Below, one piece after another: positions 1 to 12,790 of a stretch of DNA of 64,000 bases. The notes under the pieces were generated by a model. That model did no database searches. It saw nothing but the letters and a program-made list of their open reading frames with translations, and was not told where the DNA came from. The stretch comes from Psilocybe azurescens (lineage: Eukaryota; Basidiomycota; Agaricomycetes; Agaricales; Agrocybaceae), in the NCBI GenBank assembly GCA_023853785.1, contig JAJIRX010000567.1, positions 372,001 to 436,000 of the forward strand. The letters are read 5' to 3'. Position 1 is the first letter of the stretch; every line of letters starts with the position of its first letter. A program made the position numbers and the translations under genes.

Positions 1-2153
1 GTAAAGTAAGCGGGAATGTTGGAACCATATATCCCCTGGATTCGGGTATTTTTCTTTGAAAGAAATACACAGTTGACCGACTATCGTGCTTGACTTTCAA
101 GGTCAAAGCCGTAAGGACAGCGAACTGCGCGGTATTTTTACGATAAGCGTCCACCCAATGTGAGAGTTCGGCCCTAAGATAATTGTCGTAGCGGGAAGTA
201 TATTCCCTGTGGAGTTCAATGTCCTGCAAGAAATGATGAAAATCTTTGACTCTATTTAATAAAAGATCTCTGACCTGTTCATAGATCCATTCAAAAAGCA
301 GTGGAAGATATTGGTACAGCCTAAATGACCGGAATGTAGCATCGATGAAAAAATATATGGGAAACGACGACAGTTCACGGAGCAGCACCTCGTCGTGGTT
401 GGCTACACCAAATAACTGCGGAAATGCAACAAAAGAAAACGTGAAAATTAAATTAAAACCTTCCAGCTCTTCGCTTTTCGGTGGTTGTTCTGGTGACACA
501 ATTAGTTGCATGTTTGGATCAGAGCATAAATAAAATCATACTTCGCTCTTCTAGAGTGCGCACGATATGGCCAATACAGATTCTTGCCAATTTTACCGAG
601 TAAATTCCCATATCTATGAAGAAGCTGCCTGATCGACTTCTGTCTCGGAAAAAGTCCCCCAACGATGCATGGAATAGGCTTAACCCTGCCGGTTCAATTT
701 TGATAATGGAGTGCAAGTCCGATAGCAATAGAGTGATATCCCCAGGCTGATAACCCAAGAAATACTCGATGTTTCGGATTTCATATAAGCGCCAACTCCG
801 ACTGTTCTCAATATCCGCTTCCGCTAAGACCAAGCCAAAAATATCTAAAACTTTCTCCAGTCTCGATGGCTCAATTGAACCCAGAATAAGTTTGTACAGT
901 TCATCCAATTCGGCGAATGGGACATTGTTCCCAGGAGGAGACGCATTCCGTATGATCTTTAAACGGTCCATCGGCCGATCTCGAGGAGACTTGACGAATT
1001 TTGCTACAGTGGACGCATAGATGAATTGACCAGATGCTTTGGAGACAAGATAATCCATGTCAGCGGAGGAGGGCCAGTCCGAGGGTAGGTATTTCGCTAA
1101 TGGATGCTTTTGACGGATTTCCAAAAATTTAGATTCCAAAAATAGCCTGATGTCATTGTCTGGCAGATATTTGTCGTCCAGTACGAGACTGCGGGTGTAT
1201 GAGTTTAAATCCCCGTTGAATGTATCCCTGATGACCTGCTCAGGCCGACTAGCGATGATGAAGACAAGCTGAGCTGCAGATTTTTGCAAGGCTGAATAAA
1301 TGGACGAGAGGATATAGCGCTGGGATTCGGGCTTTCCACATTCATCTAGTCCATCGATGATAACGAGGGACGGGTATGGCTTCTCCTGATATGGACTTCC
1401 ATGGCTCGAAGCCACAAGTTGGTTGAGTGGATCCAAGATTAATGAATCGAGTTGTAAAGAAAGAGACCGCGAGAATATAAGTGGGTCATGGTTAATTGCA
1501 GCTTCCATATAAGTGCATATGCGAGGGATTGTTGTAATGAGCTGACATGCAAGAGTAGCGATCAGGTTGGTTTCTCTATTCCGCCCTGGAGCTGTCCGCG
1601 AGAAAAAGTAATCCGACGCTAGAATTCCTTCTGCCTCGCACATTTCCGCGATAGTTTGCGCTATACTGGATTTCCCGGATCCTGCTGGGCCATATATCCA
1701 TAGGAACTGCTCGACACGGTTCGGGTCCCGCACCCAGTCCATTATGTCCTTGATCACTGCCACTCGCGTGTCCGGGTGACACTTGGGAGCATCATATCGC
1801 TCTCCAGAGTTGTGAAACGCACCAGGCGCGGTATGATTTTGTAGATCTATGATCCCTGCGCGCAATTCAAAATGTTAGATTAGCGGCCTTCAAGATGTTG
1901 TAATTTACTTTGTCCAACATACATCGTCGGTCAGTGGTCACATTGTGGAGAGTGTAACTCGATCCATTGACCAAGGTATGGGTGCCTCCGCTGATCGAGA
2001 TGTTCCTCGGAGTCGAATACATGCTGATGTTACCCGTCTGGTAGGTGTCCTGTACAGGCTGTACTCCCGCTATAGTAGCAGCAGCAGCTGTACAACAGTT
2101 CAGTCATTTCATGCCCATCGTGGTGATTGAATTGCCCACTCACCGATTTCCAT
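1..2153 (-). CDS. NACHT-domain NTPase, copy 1 (3' end cut by window edge)
   Basis: STAND-type NTPase of the NACHT class expanded in Agaricomycetes; such proteins are thought to act as intracellular NLR-like sensors. Visible exons on the minus strand: 2153-2144 (ATGGAAATCG), 2087-1923, 1855-275 and 223 to the edge, with GT...AG introns identical in position to copy 2. Walker A is GPAGSGKSS, Walker B is LVIIDGLDECG, and a sensor-like FIIASRPEQV follows. The main frame breaks near 532-535 (run of four A on plus) and resumes one frame over, so a single-base indel is needed. The start is inferred from copy 2; in copy 1 the second in-frame ATG of copy 2 is an ATA. Exon-like conserved sequence continues upstream to about 2330 (ending in a GTAGGT donor), so the real N-terminus may lie further out. 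The part encoding any C-terminal repeat tail is outside the window. Confidence 0.8.
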
Positions 2154-2935
2154 ATCTGTGTAATAATCAACAGTTGGAGAAGATACCTCTGTATAGAGGG
2201 TATAAACAGTACATCGATGAAGAATAAGAGTCAGGTATAAATATGTCGAACCTACCGTCCCATGTACCCCATTCTCTCACTGTCAGTGGGCCATTTTTGT
2301 CGCGTACCTTTCCATGAAACCTATGTACAACTGGCGAATGTTAGAAAGTGACAGCATATTCAAAGAGCGTGCGAACTATATTCGTCCGTCGCAATGGAAA
2401 TGACGGAAGCCGTAATCACGAAGAACAACGCATAGACGGGTTGTTCCTTGTATTCGAGTGTGTTAATAATCTTCGGGAACAAGGCTGTCAAGGATGTTCA
2501 GCACATATTGTCGCTTTTTATAACTTCTTGCGACGCCGCTGTCAATGTACATTGCCTCGTCCAGGGAGGTGACCTGATGGCAGGAGTGCTTGCGAGCTAT
2601 ATCTGTTTGTAGCAATAGATATGGTGGAATACTAGGTGGGTTTAATCCTTGTATTCGAAAGTGTTAGCAACTGATAGAAACAAGGCACCCAAGGATGCTC
2701 AACATACTTTACTCCTCCTTGAAACTTCTGGTGGCACCTCTGATAATGAATATTGCGCTGTTCACGTCATTGTTATTCCGGTGCAACTACTTGGTGCACT
2801 CGGTCGGGTGCGCATCCCTTCGATACTTGACATGCCAGAACTCTGCTGTCCGCGCCTATGTAAGTGTGTACAGGAATCATCATCTATGATGAAAGCACAT
2901 GGCAATGGACTCAAAGATACCGTCCAGAAACCTAA
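1..2935 (-). repeat. Left arm of imperfect inverted repeat (NACHT duplication)
   Basis: The reverse complement of 1-2935 matches about 20440-23480 through exons, introns and 5' flank. The outermost shared stretch is the GGTTTCTGGACGGT segment near 2925 and 20450. Copy 2 lacks about 40 bp present in copy 1 near 2870-2910. Identity is very high in the NACHT exon and upstream flank and clearly lower in the C-terminal exons. Extent beyond the window start cannot be seen. Confidence 0.85.
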
Positions 2936-4004
2936 ACGATGTACCCACGGCGCCAAAACCTCCCACAGGAAAAGGGAAAAAAAGACACTTTTCATTTAGC
3001 AGAATACGAAACAACGTGAAGCTAACACATCTAGCATATAAAACTTAGTATCTGGGGGCAAAAGAGGAGATTAGTTACATATCCAACTTGTGACACGACA
3101 AAAGGTGGAAAAACAGGCACAACGACGCGCAGCAATAGTTCAATGTCTCGGTCTCGCCTTCACTTCTCCATTCACAACCTCCATCAGCCCCGTGCATTCC
3201 TCTTGTCCGTGTGAAGGGACTCGAGGTCAGAGACTAGATGCCTGCTCCCATGTCAATAAAGAAGGGGTGGCAGGATCCGACGCCAATTTTGTTCTACTCC
3301 GTCAAGAAGATGGCCAAAACGACGTGAACGGGTTGTGTTCCTTTACTAGTTTTTTCGTCGTCGACAAGAGCGCTGCGCTATCGCGTAGCGGAAAGAGAAT
3401 ACCGAAGAGATAAAAGAGGCTCACCAGAAGGCTGATGATCACCATACCAAATATACTCGTCGACATCGCGATTAAATCATTGCTGAGGATTGAAATTTTC
3501 TTTGTGGAAATAAGGCGTATAGAAGACGTTGCATTGCATCGGTACCTAAAACAAGGAAGATAACAACAACACGAGAAGAAAGGAAGAGAGAATGTAGTAA
3601 AGCTCCAGGTGATCCGGCGTCCTAGCCCCTCAACCAGAGGGAGGAGCAATCAGCAAAGATTGTTTTTGAGAATGCTCTCGCGCGAACGAGTTACTCTCCG
3701 ACGTTTGTCTGGACCATCTTTCCTTCAACTACGAACGCACTCCTTGCGAAGGTACGCCCATTGTTTGCTGAAAAGCGGAGGAGAGATAGTAATTTTGACG
3801 CCGTGGTTATAGAAGAAAAGGAAAAACGCGACCAGCCCACTTTTTATCCACACGCGACCACGGAACATGCCGGCTAAAAGTTCAAACCCCGCCTGTCGCT
3901 GGAAAAGTCTGGGTTGGCTGCTGTATAATATAATAATTTTAAAAAAACAAGTGCCCCTCGTTCTCGTCGTCGACGCGTACAAACGACGGCCAGCGTCCTT
4001 CTCG
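2936..4004. other. Intergenic, 1.07 kb
   Basis: Lies between the NACHT inverted-repeat arm and MRP51. The only candidate is a 55-codon minus-strand reading from about 3469 to 3302. It would give a short protein with one hydrophobic segment (GMVIISLLVSLFYLFGILF), but no homologue is recognised and it may be chance. A run of A at 3948-3953 precedes MRP51. Confidence 0.4.
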
Positions 4005-5699
4005 ATGTCGGCCATAACAGCCGCGAAAAGCGCTCCCAAGGTCATCCCTCCCTCTTCACCCTTCGGTGAGCTGCTCAGGCGCTCTCGCTTCGCAGCTTAC
4101 GACCCCGCCATCCGTCAAACCTACTCCGCACCTCCCTCTTATGCCCAGCGCGGAAATTGGGGTCTCAAGCGTCCCATTGCCAACCGCAGCAAGCGCGGGT
4201 CTATTGTCCTCCGAAAATTCGAAGAGCATGCCCAGTATATCGAATGGGACCGTGCAGACCACCAGGTTAAAGTGGTTAAGGCTGTGGAGGAGATGAACAC
4301 TGCTCCTGGTATCGTCCCGCAGACTTCATGGTTCATTGGACTCGGCCAGGCAGCTACTTCCGCGGAGACAGGCTTTGACTCGGATTTCTGTCCTGGCGAA
4401 TCGTCCCAATTCGTCAGGTATCGCGACGAGCGATACGCGGATGAGGCGGGCCCCCACAGCGCTCCTGGAAAGAAGCTTGAGGCTCAGGTTGACTGGAGTG
4501 GAATATTGCCCAGTGCCGTGAACCTTGACACACTCGGTCAAGGCGGCAAAGGTGCATATGGCGCCAAAGCCCCCTTACCCTCCGTCCTTGCTCGCCGTGC
4601 AGACGACGCCCTCCTTCAGCCCAACATCAATGCCATGACTCCTATCGAATTCAAAAATACGTTGAAAGTCTCCGCAAACTCCGCCCCCAATTCATTCAGT
4701 ACGTCAGGGAGCAACTGCAGAAGGACCAGGACAAGGGCAAAAACAACCAAAGAAGGAGTCCCATCAACCCCAAGGACTTGTCGGATGAGGCACTCATTCT
4801 ACAGCTTGGACAAGAAGCTAGGGCGAAGTATCTTCATATGGCTTTCCTTGGACGCCATACCGAAGATCGCATGTACAAATCCGAATCGCAGATTGAGGAT
4901 CCGGAGAAGGCTGCTGCAATGGCGAACAGACCGAGCCCTATCCGTCAACAACCCCACAAGCTCGGAGGGCTTATGTACGCCATGCCCACTCCACTCGAAT
5001 CGTTCTTCTCTGTAAAACCGCAGCCCGGTCTCGTCCTCCAGGACACGTCAGCCAGCGCTCACAACACCGACACAGAGGGAAGCTACCTCGCTGCTTTCGG
5101 TCCCATGACCGTAAATCTTCCCAAGCGCAATGCAGGCACCGCAGTTATGCCCCTCTACAGCCCTTTCTCCTCGTCTCCCAACCCAGGTCTTCAAGGCCCG
5201 CGCATGCCTGACCCCCGAACGTCCAGGCAAAACAATAATCGATTCGAGTAGGAGCGAGGAGAAGATGCGCGTCTACTCCATCCAGGTTGAGGAGACTCCC
5301 ACCGTCGTTGGTGAGGATGCGACCAATAGGCCGCTCTCGCAGACTCGCCTACGCGCCTCGGTCGTCGTCGAGAGCGCAATGTCACAAATGTTCCGCCAAA
5401 ACCCCCACACACCAGGAAGCAGGGAGTACAACGCCCTCCTGCCGCAGGGCAGCAGGATCTCCACATCCGTGGGCATGTACCCGCAGTCGAGGAAGCGTAT
5501 TTACGACAAGAAGCTCTCGAACATCAGGGGTCGACTTCCAGGAGCGGGAGGCGAAACGAAACCTATCTCGGGAGAGCGGTCCACCGCCGCTACACTGAGG
5601 TCGCTGAAAGATCTGCTGGGTCCAAACAGTGGGAAGAAACCATCTTACAGAGCGGCGAATGTCGCTGAACCAGAACCGACTGCAGCGGAGGACAAGTAG
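4005..5699 (+). CDS. MRP51: Mitochondrial small-subunit ribosomal protein Mrp51 family (bS1m), two frame breaks
   Basis: Component of the mitochondrial ribosome small subunit, acting in the matrix and linked in yeast to initiation on mitochondrial mRNAs. The N-terminus carries the family signature FGELLRRSRFAAYDP followed by a stretch containing RGNWGLKRP, just after a short basic/Ser start typical of the family. I chose ATG 4005, 46 codons into the open frame, because the signature begins about 20 residues later. The coding sequence changes frame twice with no plausible intron. At the A5 run 4653-4657 one more A restores a continuous reading into KYVESLRKLRPQF; near 5185 one base too many returns it to the first frame, ending in the stop at 5697-5699. 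The two changes compensate each other. Intronless, unlike most neighbours. Family assignment is secure; the integrity of the frame is not. Confidence 0.85.
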
Positions 5700-6204
5700 G
5701 AGGATGTCGATGATACATAGCCGTGCTTGGTGGTGGATGTTCACGTTCTCATAATGCGAGGAACGACATATAGTATACTTTTACTCTTACCGACATAAAA
5801 CGCTCTAATATTAGAACCGAAAACCTCTCGTGCCGCCTGCGACTTTCGGAAACCTTTCTCTTTGCGGTTGTCACCTTCGCTCATACGTCAATAGCCCACC
5901 TGTATTCATAATTCAATAGTGGCCTGCAGGGTCTCAGTCATATTAGAAAGGTTCAAAATGAAACGCTGCAAATCTAGTAGCAATCATTTCGAACCTCCCA
6001 ATTGGTTCATATGGAAGCTCGATTAGCGCTCTAAGTAATAGTAGTGTTTAGTTCCCTTTTCTGACGCAACTACCAAAGCCAAATCATGTGGTACTAAGTA
6101 AAGTGTTTACATCAGGTCTTTTGACTAAGACCACAGCAAATTTGCAATGACGTTGGAGAATAATTTCGTGATCTATTGTCCTGATAAAGTATTCAATAAA
6201 CTAC
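5700..6204. other. Intergenic between convergent genes
   Basis: 3' flanks of MRP51 (plus) and the membrane protein gene (minus). No open frame or repeat recognised. Confidence 0.5.
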
Positions 6205-7891
6205 CTAGATGTGAGAGTCCGTCAAGGAGCAATCGCGTTGAAAGCGATCCACCAAGGCAAAATCATTGTCCCAGAAACGAGTTATGCAGTACATATATAC
6301 AGATAACATCAGAATGGCACTAATCGCAAGAATATTCGGGGGTAACATCTCAACGTCGCCTTCATTGGGATGAGCCAGTCGGACCCCGCTGTCTTCGTCT
6401 CTCGCAACTCTCGGTCCAGAGGAAGTGGCATTAGTTGTTGGAGTCATTGTAGCATCTGAGAACCTTCCATTGCGCAGTGGGAACTGTGACGATGATCCGA
6501 CGCTAGAGCCTGCGGCCTCTGCTTGGACCCGCGATCCCGTGAGGTGGAGGCGACTTGAAGGCAGAGTGCTAGCAGTGGGGCTTGAGGCAGTGGCAACAGA
6601 CGCGCTATGTGCGTGCCGTTCTATTTGGGCCACTTCGCGGGATTTCTTGCTTGACATGCCTCTGCCCATTGAATGTGGTAACATACTAGGCGGCGTGGCT
6701 ATTTCGCTGAACGGCTCCATGGAGCCTTCATATTTTGATCTTAAGAGCCACCTTCTGCGACGATAGATAGTATAAAGAAAAGCGCAGGCGATAGTGAAAA
6801 TCAGACTGCCAATAATCCCTCCCACAATGGGCCCGATCTTCGGCGAGTGCTTCATCTTCGACGAGTGCTTTGAATGATGTCTCGCCTCAGTGAAGCTTGG
6901 AGTGGACGAGGTGGTGGATAAGGTGGCGGATGAAGTAGCGGACGGGGTAGTGCAGGAGGCGGTGGAGCAAGTACCATTCTGGATAAACACAACGCTTAGA
7001 CTTAATGGTGTAGTCTGTGAATCTCCATTATAAATGACTTCAAGAGTGTGTAGTCCTGCGAGAAGTTTTGGCGTTTGGAAGAATATTTGATTATATTGTA
7101 CACCGGTAGGGGTAGATAACACGCCATTTAGAGAAATTTCGGTCCGATTTCCTCCGTCAATTGAATAGCTCGCAGTCGTAGCCGCAAAAGGAAGTTGCTG
7201 GTTGTAGTAACCGAGCCAAGTGAGAGAGACGCCTGAGCACAAGACTTGTCAGTTACTCAATAACTCATAACTAACGTCACGCATACCAATAAAACTAAAC
7301 TTGAATGTCGATCCTTTAGTCGAGGTAGTGTACCCCGGAGCTATCTGCGACCACCCGGGTCCAAATTGCATCTGCGGATCCGGGACATCAACGGAGAGAA
7401 GCGCCTGGTCCAATGGCACGCTTGAAGAAGGAACATACTGAATATAGTCGAACCAAAATGTCCTTTGGTTGGAAACATGAGCTATCAGGGTAATATTATG
7501 CGTTACTCCGTCAGCCAGATCGTCCTTTTCGCAGAAGATAAGCCTGTTCTCTGCAATGGAGTAGTTATGGACCTGAAAGCTAACACCGTCCACGAAACAC
7601 TCCCAAGAAGGATTGGTGACGGGCCCAGATGAACTGGTATATTGCATAGTGCCAGTGATGAGGGCCCTTGTCCCTAACCCAGTCTCATTTCAAAGACAGT
7701 AATTTTAAAGAGCCTAGAAATATACCTTTGAAAGAATAGGAGAAACTCGCATCGGAGGTCACTCCGTGTAGGGTGCTCAGAAGAGGTACTCCGAAATTTC
7801 CTAGATTGTCTTGAGAACCATGGTCTGCTGTCCATGGACCAGTGTAGGTAATGCCTGGGTCGGTATCATCAACGAGTATCCACCTTGGCAT
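6205..7891 (-). CDS. Single-pass membrane protein with extracellular beta-rich domain (Agaricomycete family)
   Basis: Three exons on minus: 7891-7726, 7673-7287 and 7232-6205, joined by introns with GTATA/TTAG and GTATGC/CTCAG borders that keep frame. The start is the ATG before PRWILVDDTDPGITYTG, the usual opening of this family; an alternative upstream start at 7969 is less likely. The roughly 270-residue N-terminal region has repeated short beta-like segments and aromatic residues as in carbohydrate-binding sandwiches. It is followed by a Ser/Thr/His-rich linker, one helix (VGGIIGSLIFTIACAFLYTI) with RRRR immediately inside, and a Ser-rich cytosolic tail. No signal peptide is seen. The last 40 residues after DVEMLPP look unlike family members, which usually end soon after such a motif, so a final intron or small indel may have been read through. 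Function unknown; topology suggests a cell-surface sensor or adhesion protein. Confidence 0.75.
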
Positions 7892-8984
7892 CTGTTCTAT
7901 ATCTAACAGAGTACTCAAAAGTGGGAGAGAGAGAGGGGGCGTGTCAAAGGGAGGTCTCACAGGTCTCACAAGGGCTTATTCGTATTTTATATGAATCATG
8001 GAACACACACATTTTTGCGAGGTTAACAAGGCAACACTGATGATCATGAATACCTTAGATGATGTAGTGGTTAGCGCTACTAGTAGTGTAGTTAATTAGT
8101 TGGGTTATCGACGTAAGGATCATATACTAAGCAATATTCGTTAACCGCGCCCAAAATAGCTTTTCGACATACCGTACACCGCCATTTGGTTGAAACGTGT
8201 TTGCCCCCGTCCCGTGAAGTCCACACGAAGTTGATGTATCTACAGAAGTTTATAAGTAACAACGTGAGCGAAACGTTGTCACCCGATTCAAAGCAGATTA
8301 GGACACTGTGGCGTGTAGACATCGATCATCGATTAAGGCAGTGATAAATGCCAAAACAGGAAATAATGGACCGTACGATTATAGTCGAACCTGTCATAAC
8401 CTATGCCCCCTCGGTGGATGGTCAGGGCTATAGCAGGTTATGGGTTATAAGAGGTTAATTTTGGTGTTAATTTTGGTTTGGTGGCAGCTCGCACCCATGG
8501 GTTATGGCAGGTTCGACTGTAGTGCCTATGTCGGCGTTCCCCCATGAAAATCGCCTGGTACCAACCAGCTGATCAAACTGAACATCAAGCCTCTTGATCA
8601 ATCAATGATCTAATCTCATTACGACCTGAGACTCCCCGTTGGACGACTACGCAGCAACGAGAATGAGTTCCCTGGGGAGTCAAATCATGTATTACTAACG
8701 GGTTGTCATTGTGAAATTGCCGGAAGGTCTGTCACCTTGGGCGCTTGGGCGCTTGATTGGCTCCGGTGAAGTAATGCTGGGTCGACCGGCTGATCCCTCC
8801 GCAGTTCGCCATATTGATATTTAGCGACGCGTCTCTAAGTAGCATGCTAAAGAGCATGTACGTATGATGCCCAAACTTGAATTCGTGTTCTCTTTTGTTA
8901 AATCACCCTTGGATTAAGCTAGCGAATCAAGAATTATGAATTGTTATGACTGATTAATGTACGGATTGGTACAAGTGAGTCGAT
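7892..8984. other. Intergenic, contains a small inverted-repeat element
   Basis: Apart from the 138 bp element at 8382-8519, no gene is recognised between the membrane protein and the epoxide hydrolase. Confidence 0.5.
8382..8519. mobile_element. MITE, Tc1/mariner-pogo-like, TA target duplication
   Basis: Terminal inverted repeats of about 25 bp: the left end reads TAGTCGAACCTGTCATAACC and the reverse complement of the right end reads CAGTCGAACCTGCCATAACC. Both ends are flanked by TA (8380-8381 and 8520-8521), the expected target duplication of Tc1/mariner elements. The interior is 138 bp in total, has no ORF, and contains repeated TTAATTTTGG words. Too short to code for a transposase. Confidence 0.65.
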
Positions 8985-10660
8985 TCAAGTCCTGTAGCCT
9001 GTTTTCCCTCTGACCACTCCCTCGGCAGAACCTCCTTTCCCAAACATCTTTCTTAAATCGTCAACAAGTACATCTGGCTTCTCATGAGCAGCAAAATGTC
9101 CTCCTGAATCGTGCTCAACTTCGAATTTCCTATAGGGAGTTCTCGTCCATCTGCAACGAGCATTATGATCGATGAGTCCTTGTGCAAGTGAATTCGAAGA
9201 AAGCAAATATGCTCACATGCGTGGAAGGTTATGTAACTCCTTAGGGAAGAATGAAGCACCATGAGGAATTGTAGGAGGTTTGGGGCGATCCGATTCTTTC
9301 TCGTGATGGAATTCGTAGTAAATCCTCACTGACGCCGCAGGCCCAGCAGTCGAGAACCAATAGATAGACATCCAGGTCAAAACTGCTCGTTGAATTAGTA
9401 AACATTCTCCTAATGCTGGAACGCCGAATTTGACCCGTACCTTCATCGTCCTCCCAAGGATATCCATCGGTCCAGTTGACCAGTTTTTCGTATATCCAAG
9501 CTAAGAGCCCCACAGGAGAGTCGGCAAGACTATAGCCGATAGTCTGCGACTGAGTAGAGTGTTCTTGAGAGTACGCGTGCCCTTCCCTGAAGAACCAAGC
9601 CGTTCTTTCCAGCCCAGCCTTCTCCGCCGGTGTGTACTTGGTGAACAAGCTCGACAGATACAGACGCGGATGGGAGAGCAATGTGGGATGGGTCCTTACA
9701 CTATAGGCATTCAAGGGTGAGTTTTGGTTCATCGGAACGCGTTTATATATGTATATATGTTGAAAGGTACTGACAGGGATGGATCCACTGGTAGCGGGAA
9801 GTTAGTATGCCAAGCTTTACAATGCTTTCCTCCGTAAAGACTTGCAATCCTGCTTGAGATCTATAGCTTGTTTATACATATATCGTGATCGTGATATCAG
9901 AAAATAACGCACTCTTGAACCCCAGTCTCCACCCTGGGCAACTATAACGGTCTCTCATTAGACTATCTCCTTAAGACTATTCAGGAGCATACCGTATTCT
10001 TCGTATCCCAATGATAGCATCAGCTTATGTCCGACCTAATTATAAACAGTTTAATGTAACAGTGTGGCGCAGCTCAGCTTCATTAATACGCACCTCAGCG
10101 AACTGACTTATTGCAAATCCTTTCTTTTTGGGGGCGTCTGAGAAGCCATATCCAGGTAGACTGAAAGTGACGACATGGAAGCTCGGCTGTCCTGGAACTT
10201 CCTGAGTCAACAGAGGCAGAATCTTGCGTACTTCGAGGAAGCTGCCGGGCCCTGCGATGTCAGCGAAGTAAGGAAGGGATTAATTACACTTGTTCTTTCA
10301 TGTCGAGAACTTACAGCCATGGACGAATAGGAGCGGTATAGCGTTAGCGACTTCGCTCTTCTTGTGCACAAAGTGGATCTTCAGCGTGCCAAATTCAGCT
10401 ACGTCGATGTCCTTCTGGAACTGGGGCAACTCGTCGTTCAGTTGTTTCTCGTACTTTCGCCAGTCATAACCTGATTTCCAGCGCGCGAGCAGTCGTTGGA
10501 CGTCTGCCAGCGGCACACCATAGTCGCGACCCGCGTCTTCCAATTCATCCGGGAGAGTAGTCAGGGCAAGTTTCTTTTGTAAGTGTTCAATTCGCTCATC
10601 CGAGATATCAATCTTGAAAGGCGTTGCAATGTCTTGTGCAGGACTAGTAATGGATGCCAT
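8985..10660 (-). CDS. Epoxide hydrolase-like alpha/beta hydrolase
   Basis: Opens an epoxide ring with water through an Asp nucleophile; probably cytosolic, in detoxification or secondary metabolism. About seven exons on minus. Exon 1 (10660-10315) has the EHN-type N-terminal region; its last T joins exon 2 (starting 10251) to spell the oxyanion motif HGWPGS. Exon 3 starts at 10035. The nucleophile motif VIVAQGGDWGSRV lies near 9950-9910. The lid region contains LAWIYEKLVNWTDGYPW (about 9520-9450) and the Tyr-bearing IYWFSTAGPAASVRIYYEF. The catalytic His is in DSGGHFAAHEKPD near 9100. The first ATG is 10660; the frame open upstream of it lacks another ATG. All catalytic elements are present and I need no frame correction, so the gene looks functional. 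Stop at 8985-8987. Confidence 0.88.
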
Positions 10661-12790
10661 ATCGATGATTGTGTCCTTCAATATGTAAGTTGGGCCTTTA
10701 AGTGCAAAGGTGATGGCTTCTTATATTTTGACTCATACCCCACACTTTACGTTGGTGAGAATAGAGTGACAAAGATAACTGACAAAGAATCGCCTCGCTA
10801 GCGCATAAAATATCGTCATTTGTTGTCACATGGAGGTTACATGGAAGGCGACTGTGGAGCGGGACGGTGTTACCGGACTGAAGGAAGCTGAATGATTGGC
10901 GCTTTGCTGCTTTTACAAAATCGGTACAATACCAGCACATCGAAGTCGCGCACCGTTTTCGAGGGGGGAATAGAGATTGGAAAAGCTTGAAACTTCAAGC
11001 TGAAGCCCGGCAAAGTCTGGCATACATCAGTGCAGCTGCCAGCATCACTCTATCTTCGATCGTGAGATGATAAGTGCAAAGTCTATTTTTGGCGAGTAAC
11101 AACACCGGAACCGCGATTGAGATAAATTCTCACGAACAAATACCCTCGCTCGGATGATCATCGACATCCCTGGGCCTGTTCTTCCACCTCGACCCCAACT
11201 GCAAGTCTCCGCCGTCAGTACTGTACTGACTCATGAGCGCACATCAGCTTGGTGTCTTTAGCCGCTGCACTCTCACAACCCGTACCTTTTGCACAGAAAT
11301 CGGTCTTTTTATTTCCTTTGGACGTGTCAGTACGCCACACTTGGCCTCGTAGGTACATTCACATTCAACTAAGGTTGGTAGACTCCGACGACCTGCGGGT
11401 CCAACCTCAAGCCACACCTCATCAGCTGAAATAGGCAGCTCGAGTGGCTTGTTATTGCATTGCTCAAGACCACGACTGCTTTCACTCAATTCTCTTTGCT
11501 AACATTAGTTGCTTTGAATTGCTCGATTGCTATTTATATGGCGAACGTCTCTCTGGCCATTTATATCTGACTGCCCTCAACGTATATAGAGTGTACTCTT
11601 GACACTCGGTCATGCATCCTTGGCATTGCCGGGTTACGGTCTGTTCTTCTAGGAGACTGTTGGGGAAGTCATGATATTTTCTTTATATATGCCGTATTGA
11701 CTTCCGGTCGAACGAAATTGTCTCCTAGCTATGTTACAGCAGCCGGGCCCTCTGATGTGTCGGTCTCCTGGTAGGTCAGTATGCTGCCATGGGCTCATTT
11801 ATTATCGGTAGTCCACGTTGTCGACACGGGGTCAGTACCAACAGAGATGTATACATGCGTCATCCAAGGGACAAGATAACCATCGTCCAACTAGTATATC
11901 TTGAGCACTACGTCCAAGTATAGGGTTTTGTCACTGTTATACTGACACGCAAAACGACCGCTCTAACGCCTTCTAAGTACAACACTGATGTCCGATATTC
12001 TCACCACCCGCTGCCCCCGCTCATTAGCAGCGCCGAACCGCTTGTCTTTTTTTCTCTCTTCCTTATTTTCGGAGTTTACGATTTGTGATATCTCGTTAGA
12101 CTTTGTAGTTTATCTGTCGACTATGTATAACGTCAACACTTGACACGAATTACTTCAATTTCATTACTGTTTGATTGATTTTATGAAAATAACAATGCCG
12201 CTGCAAGCGACTCCGGTTTGCTCATCCTTGTTATACGTATCACTACGGATCCTGTCGGCTGCTTGGATACCCTGGGGAAGAAGCAAGAAAAAACAAGGAT
12301 GCGTGGTGACCGGTCACCACTAAAATTACGCCGCGCCGAGAGCGCCTATTGTTCCTCGAGCGGTCACGTGATGAAAACAACAATGAGAAATCGGTTAAGC
12401 ATTGTTCTCTTCTGTTCTGTTCTCTAGACACTGTCTAGGGTTTGTACACCCGCCAGCTAGAATGCGCCCAAACACCTCCATAAGAATGAGTACAGCCTCA
12501 TGCACATGCCGTACTCCGACGGGTCCCCTTTATAACCTGGCTATTCTTTTCCTGCTTTTATTTATCCGTCCTCCCTCGCCCTCTTTTTCTTCATCCGCTC
12601 TTTCTTAGATTTTTTTACGACTGGACGTCGGTGCTGGGTCACCTTTTTCTCTCCTTCCACGTTCCACGACTATACACCCAGCTTAGACTTCTAACGAACG
12701 CCTATAACGCACGCACACACGTACACCTGCTAAATCGCTTGCGATCTACTTCACCTTCACACCACACCTACTCCCCACATTATAATCACA
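10661..12790. other. Intergenic, 2.1 kb, no confident gene
   Basis: Upstream flank of both the epoxide hydrolase (minus) and the four-helix membrane protein (plus). Short open frames near 11.25-11.49 kb resemble nothing I know. The last 300 bp are CT-rich with TTTATAACC at about 12528, consistent with the promoter and 5' UTR of the plus-strand gene. Confidence 0.4.

Noticed and set aside
3860..3935. GTTCAAACCCCGCC resembling a tRNA B box
   Set aside because: No matching A box or cloverleaf can be drawn, and it lies in the 5' flank of MRP51.
4200..5250. MRP51 frame changes as introns
   Set aside because: No GT...AG pair of normal length restores the family sequence; single-base changes do.
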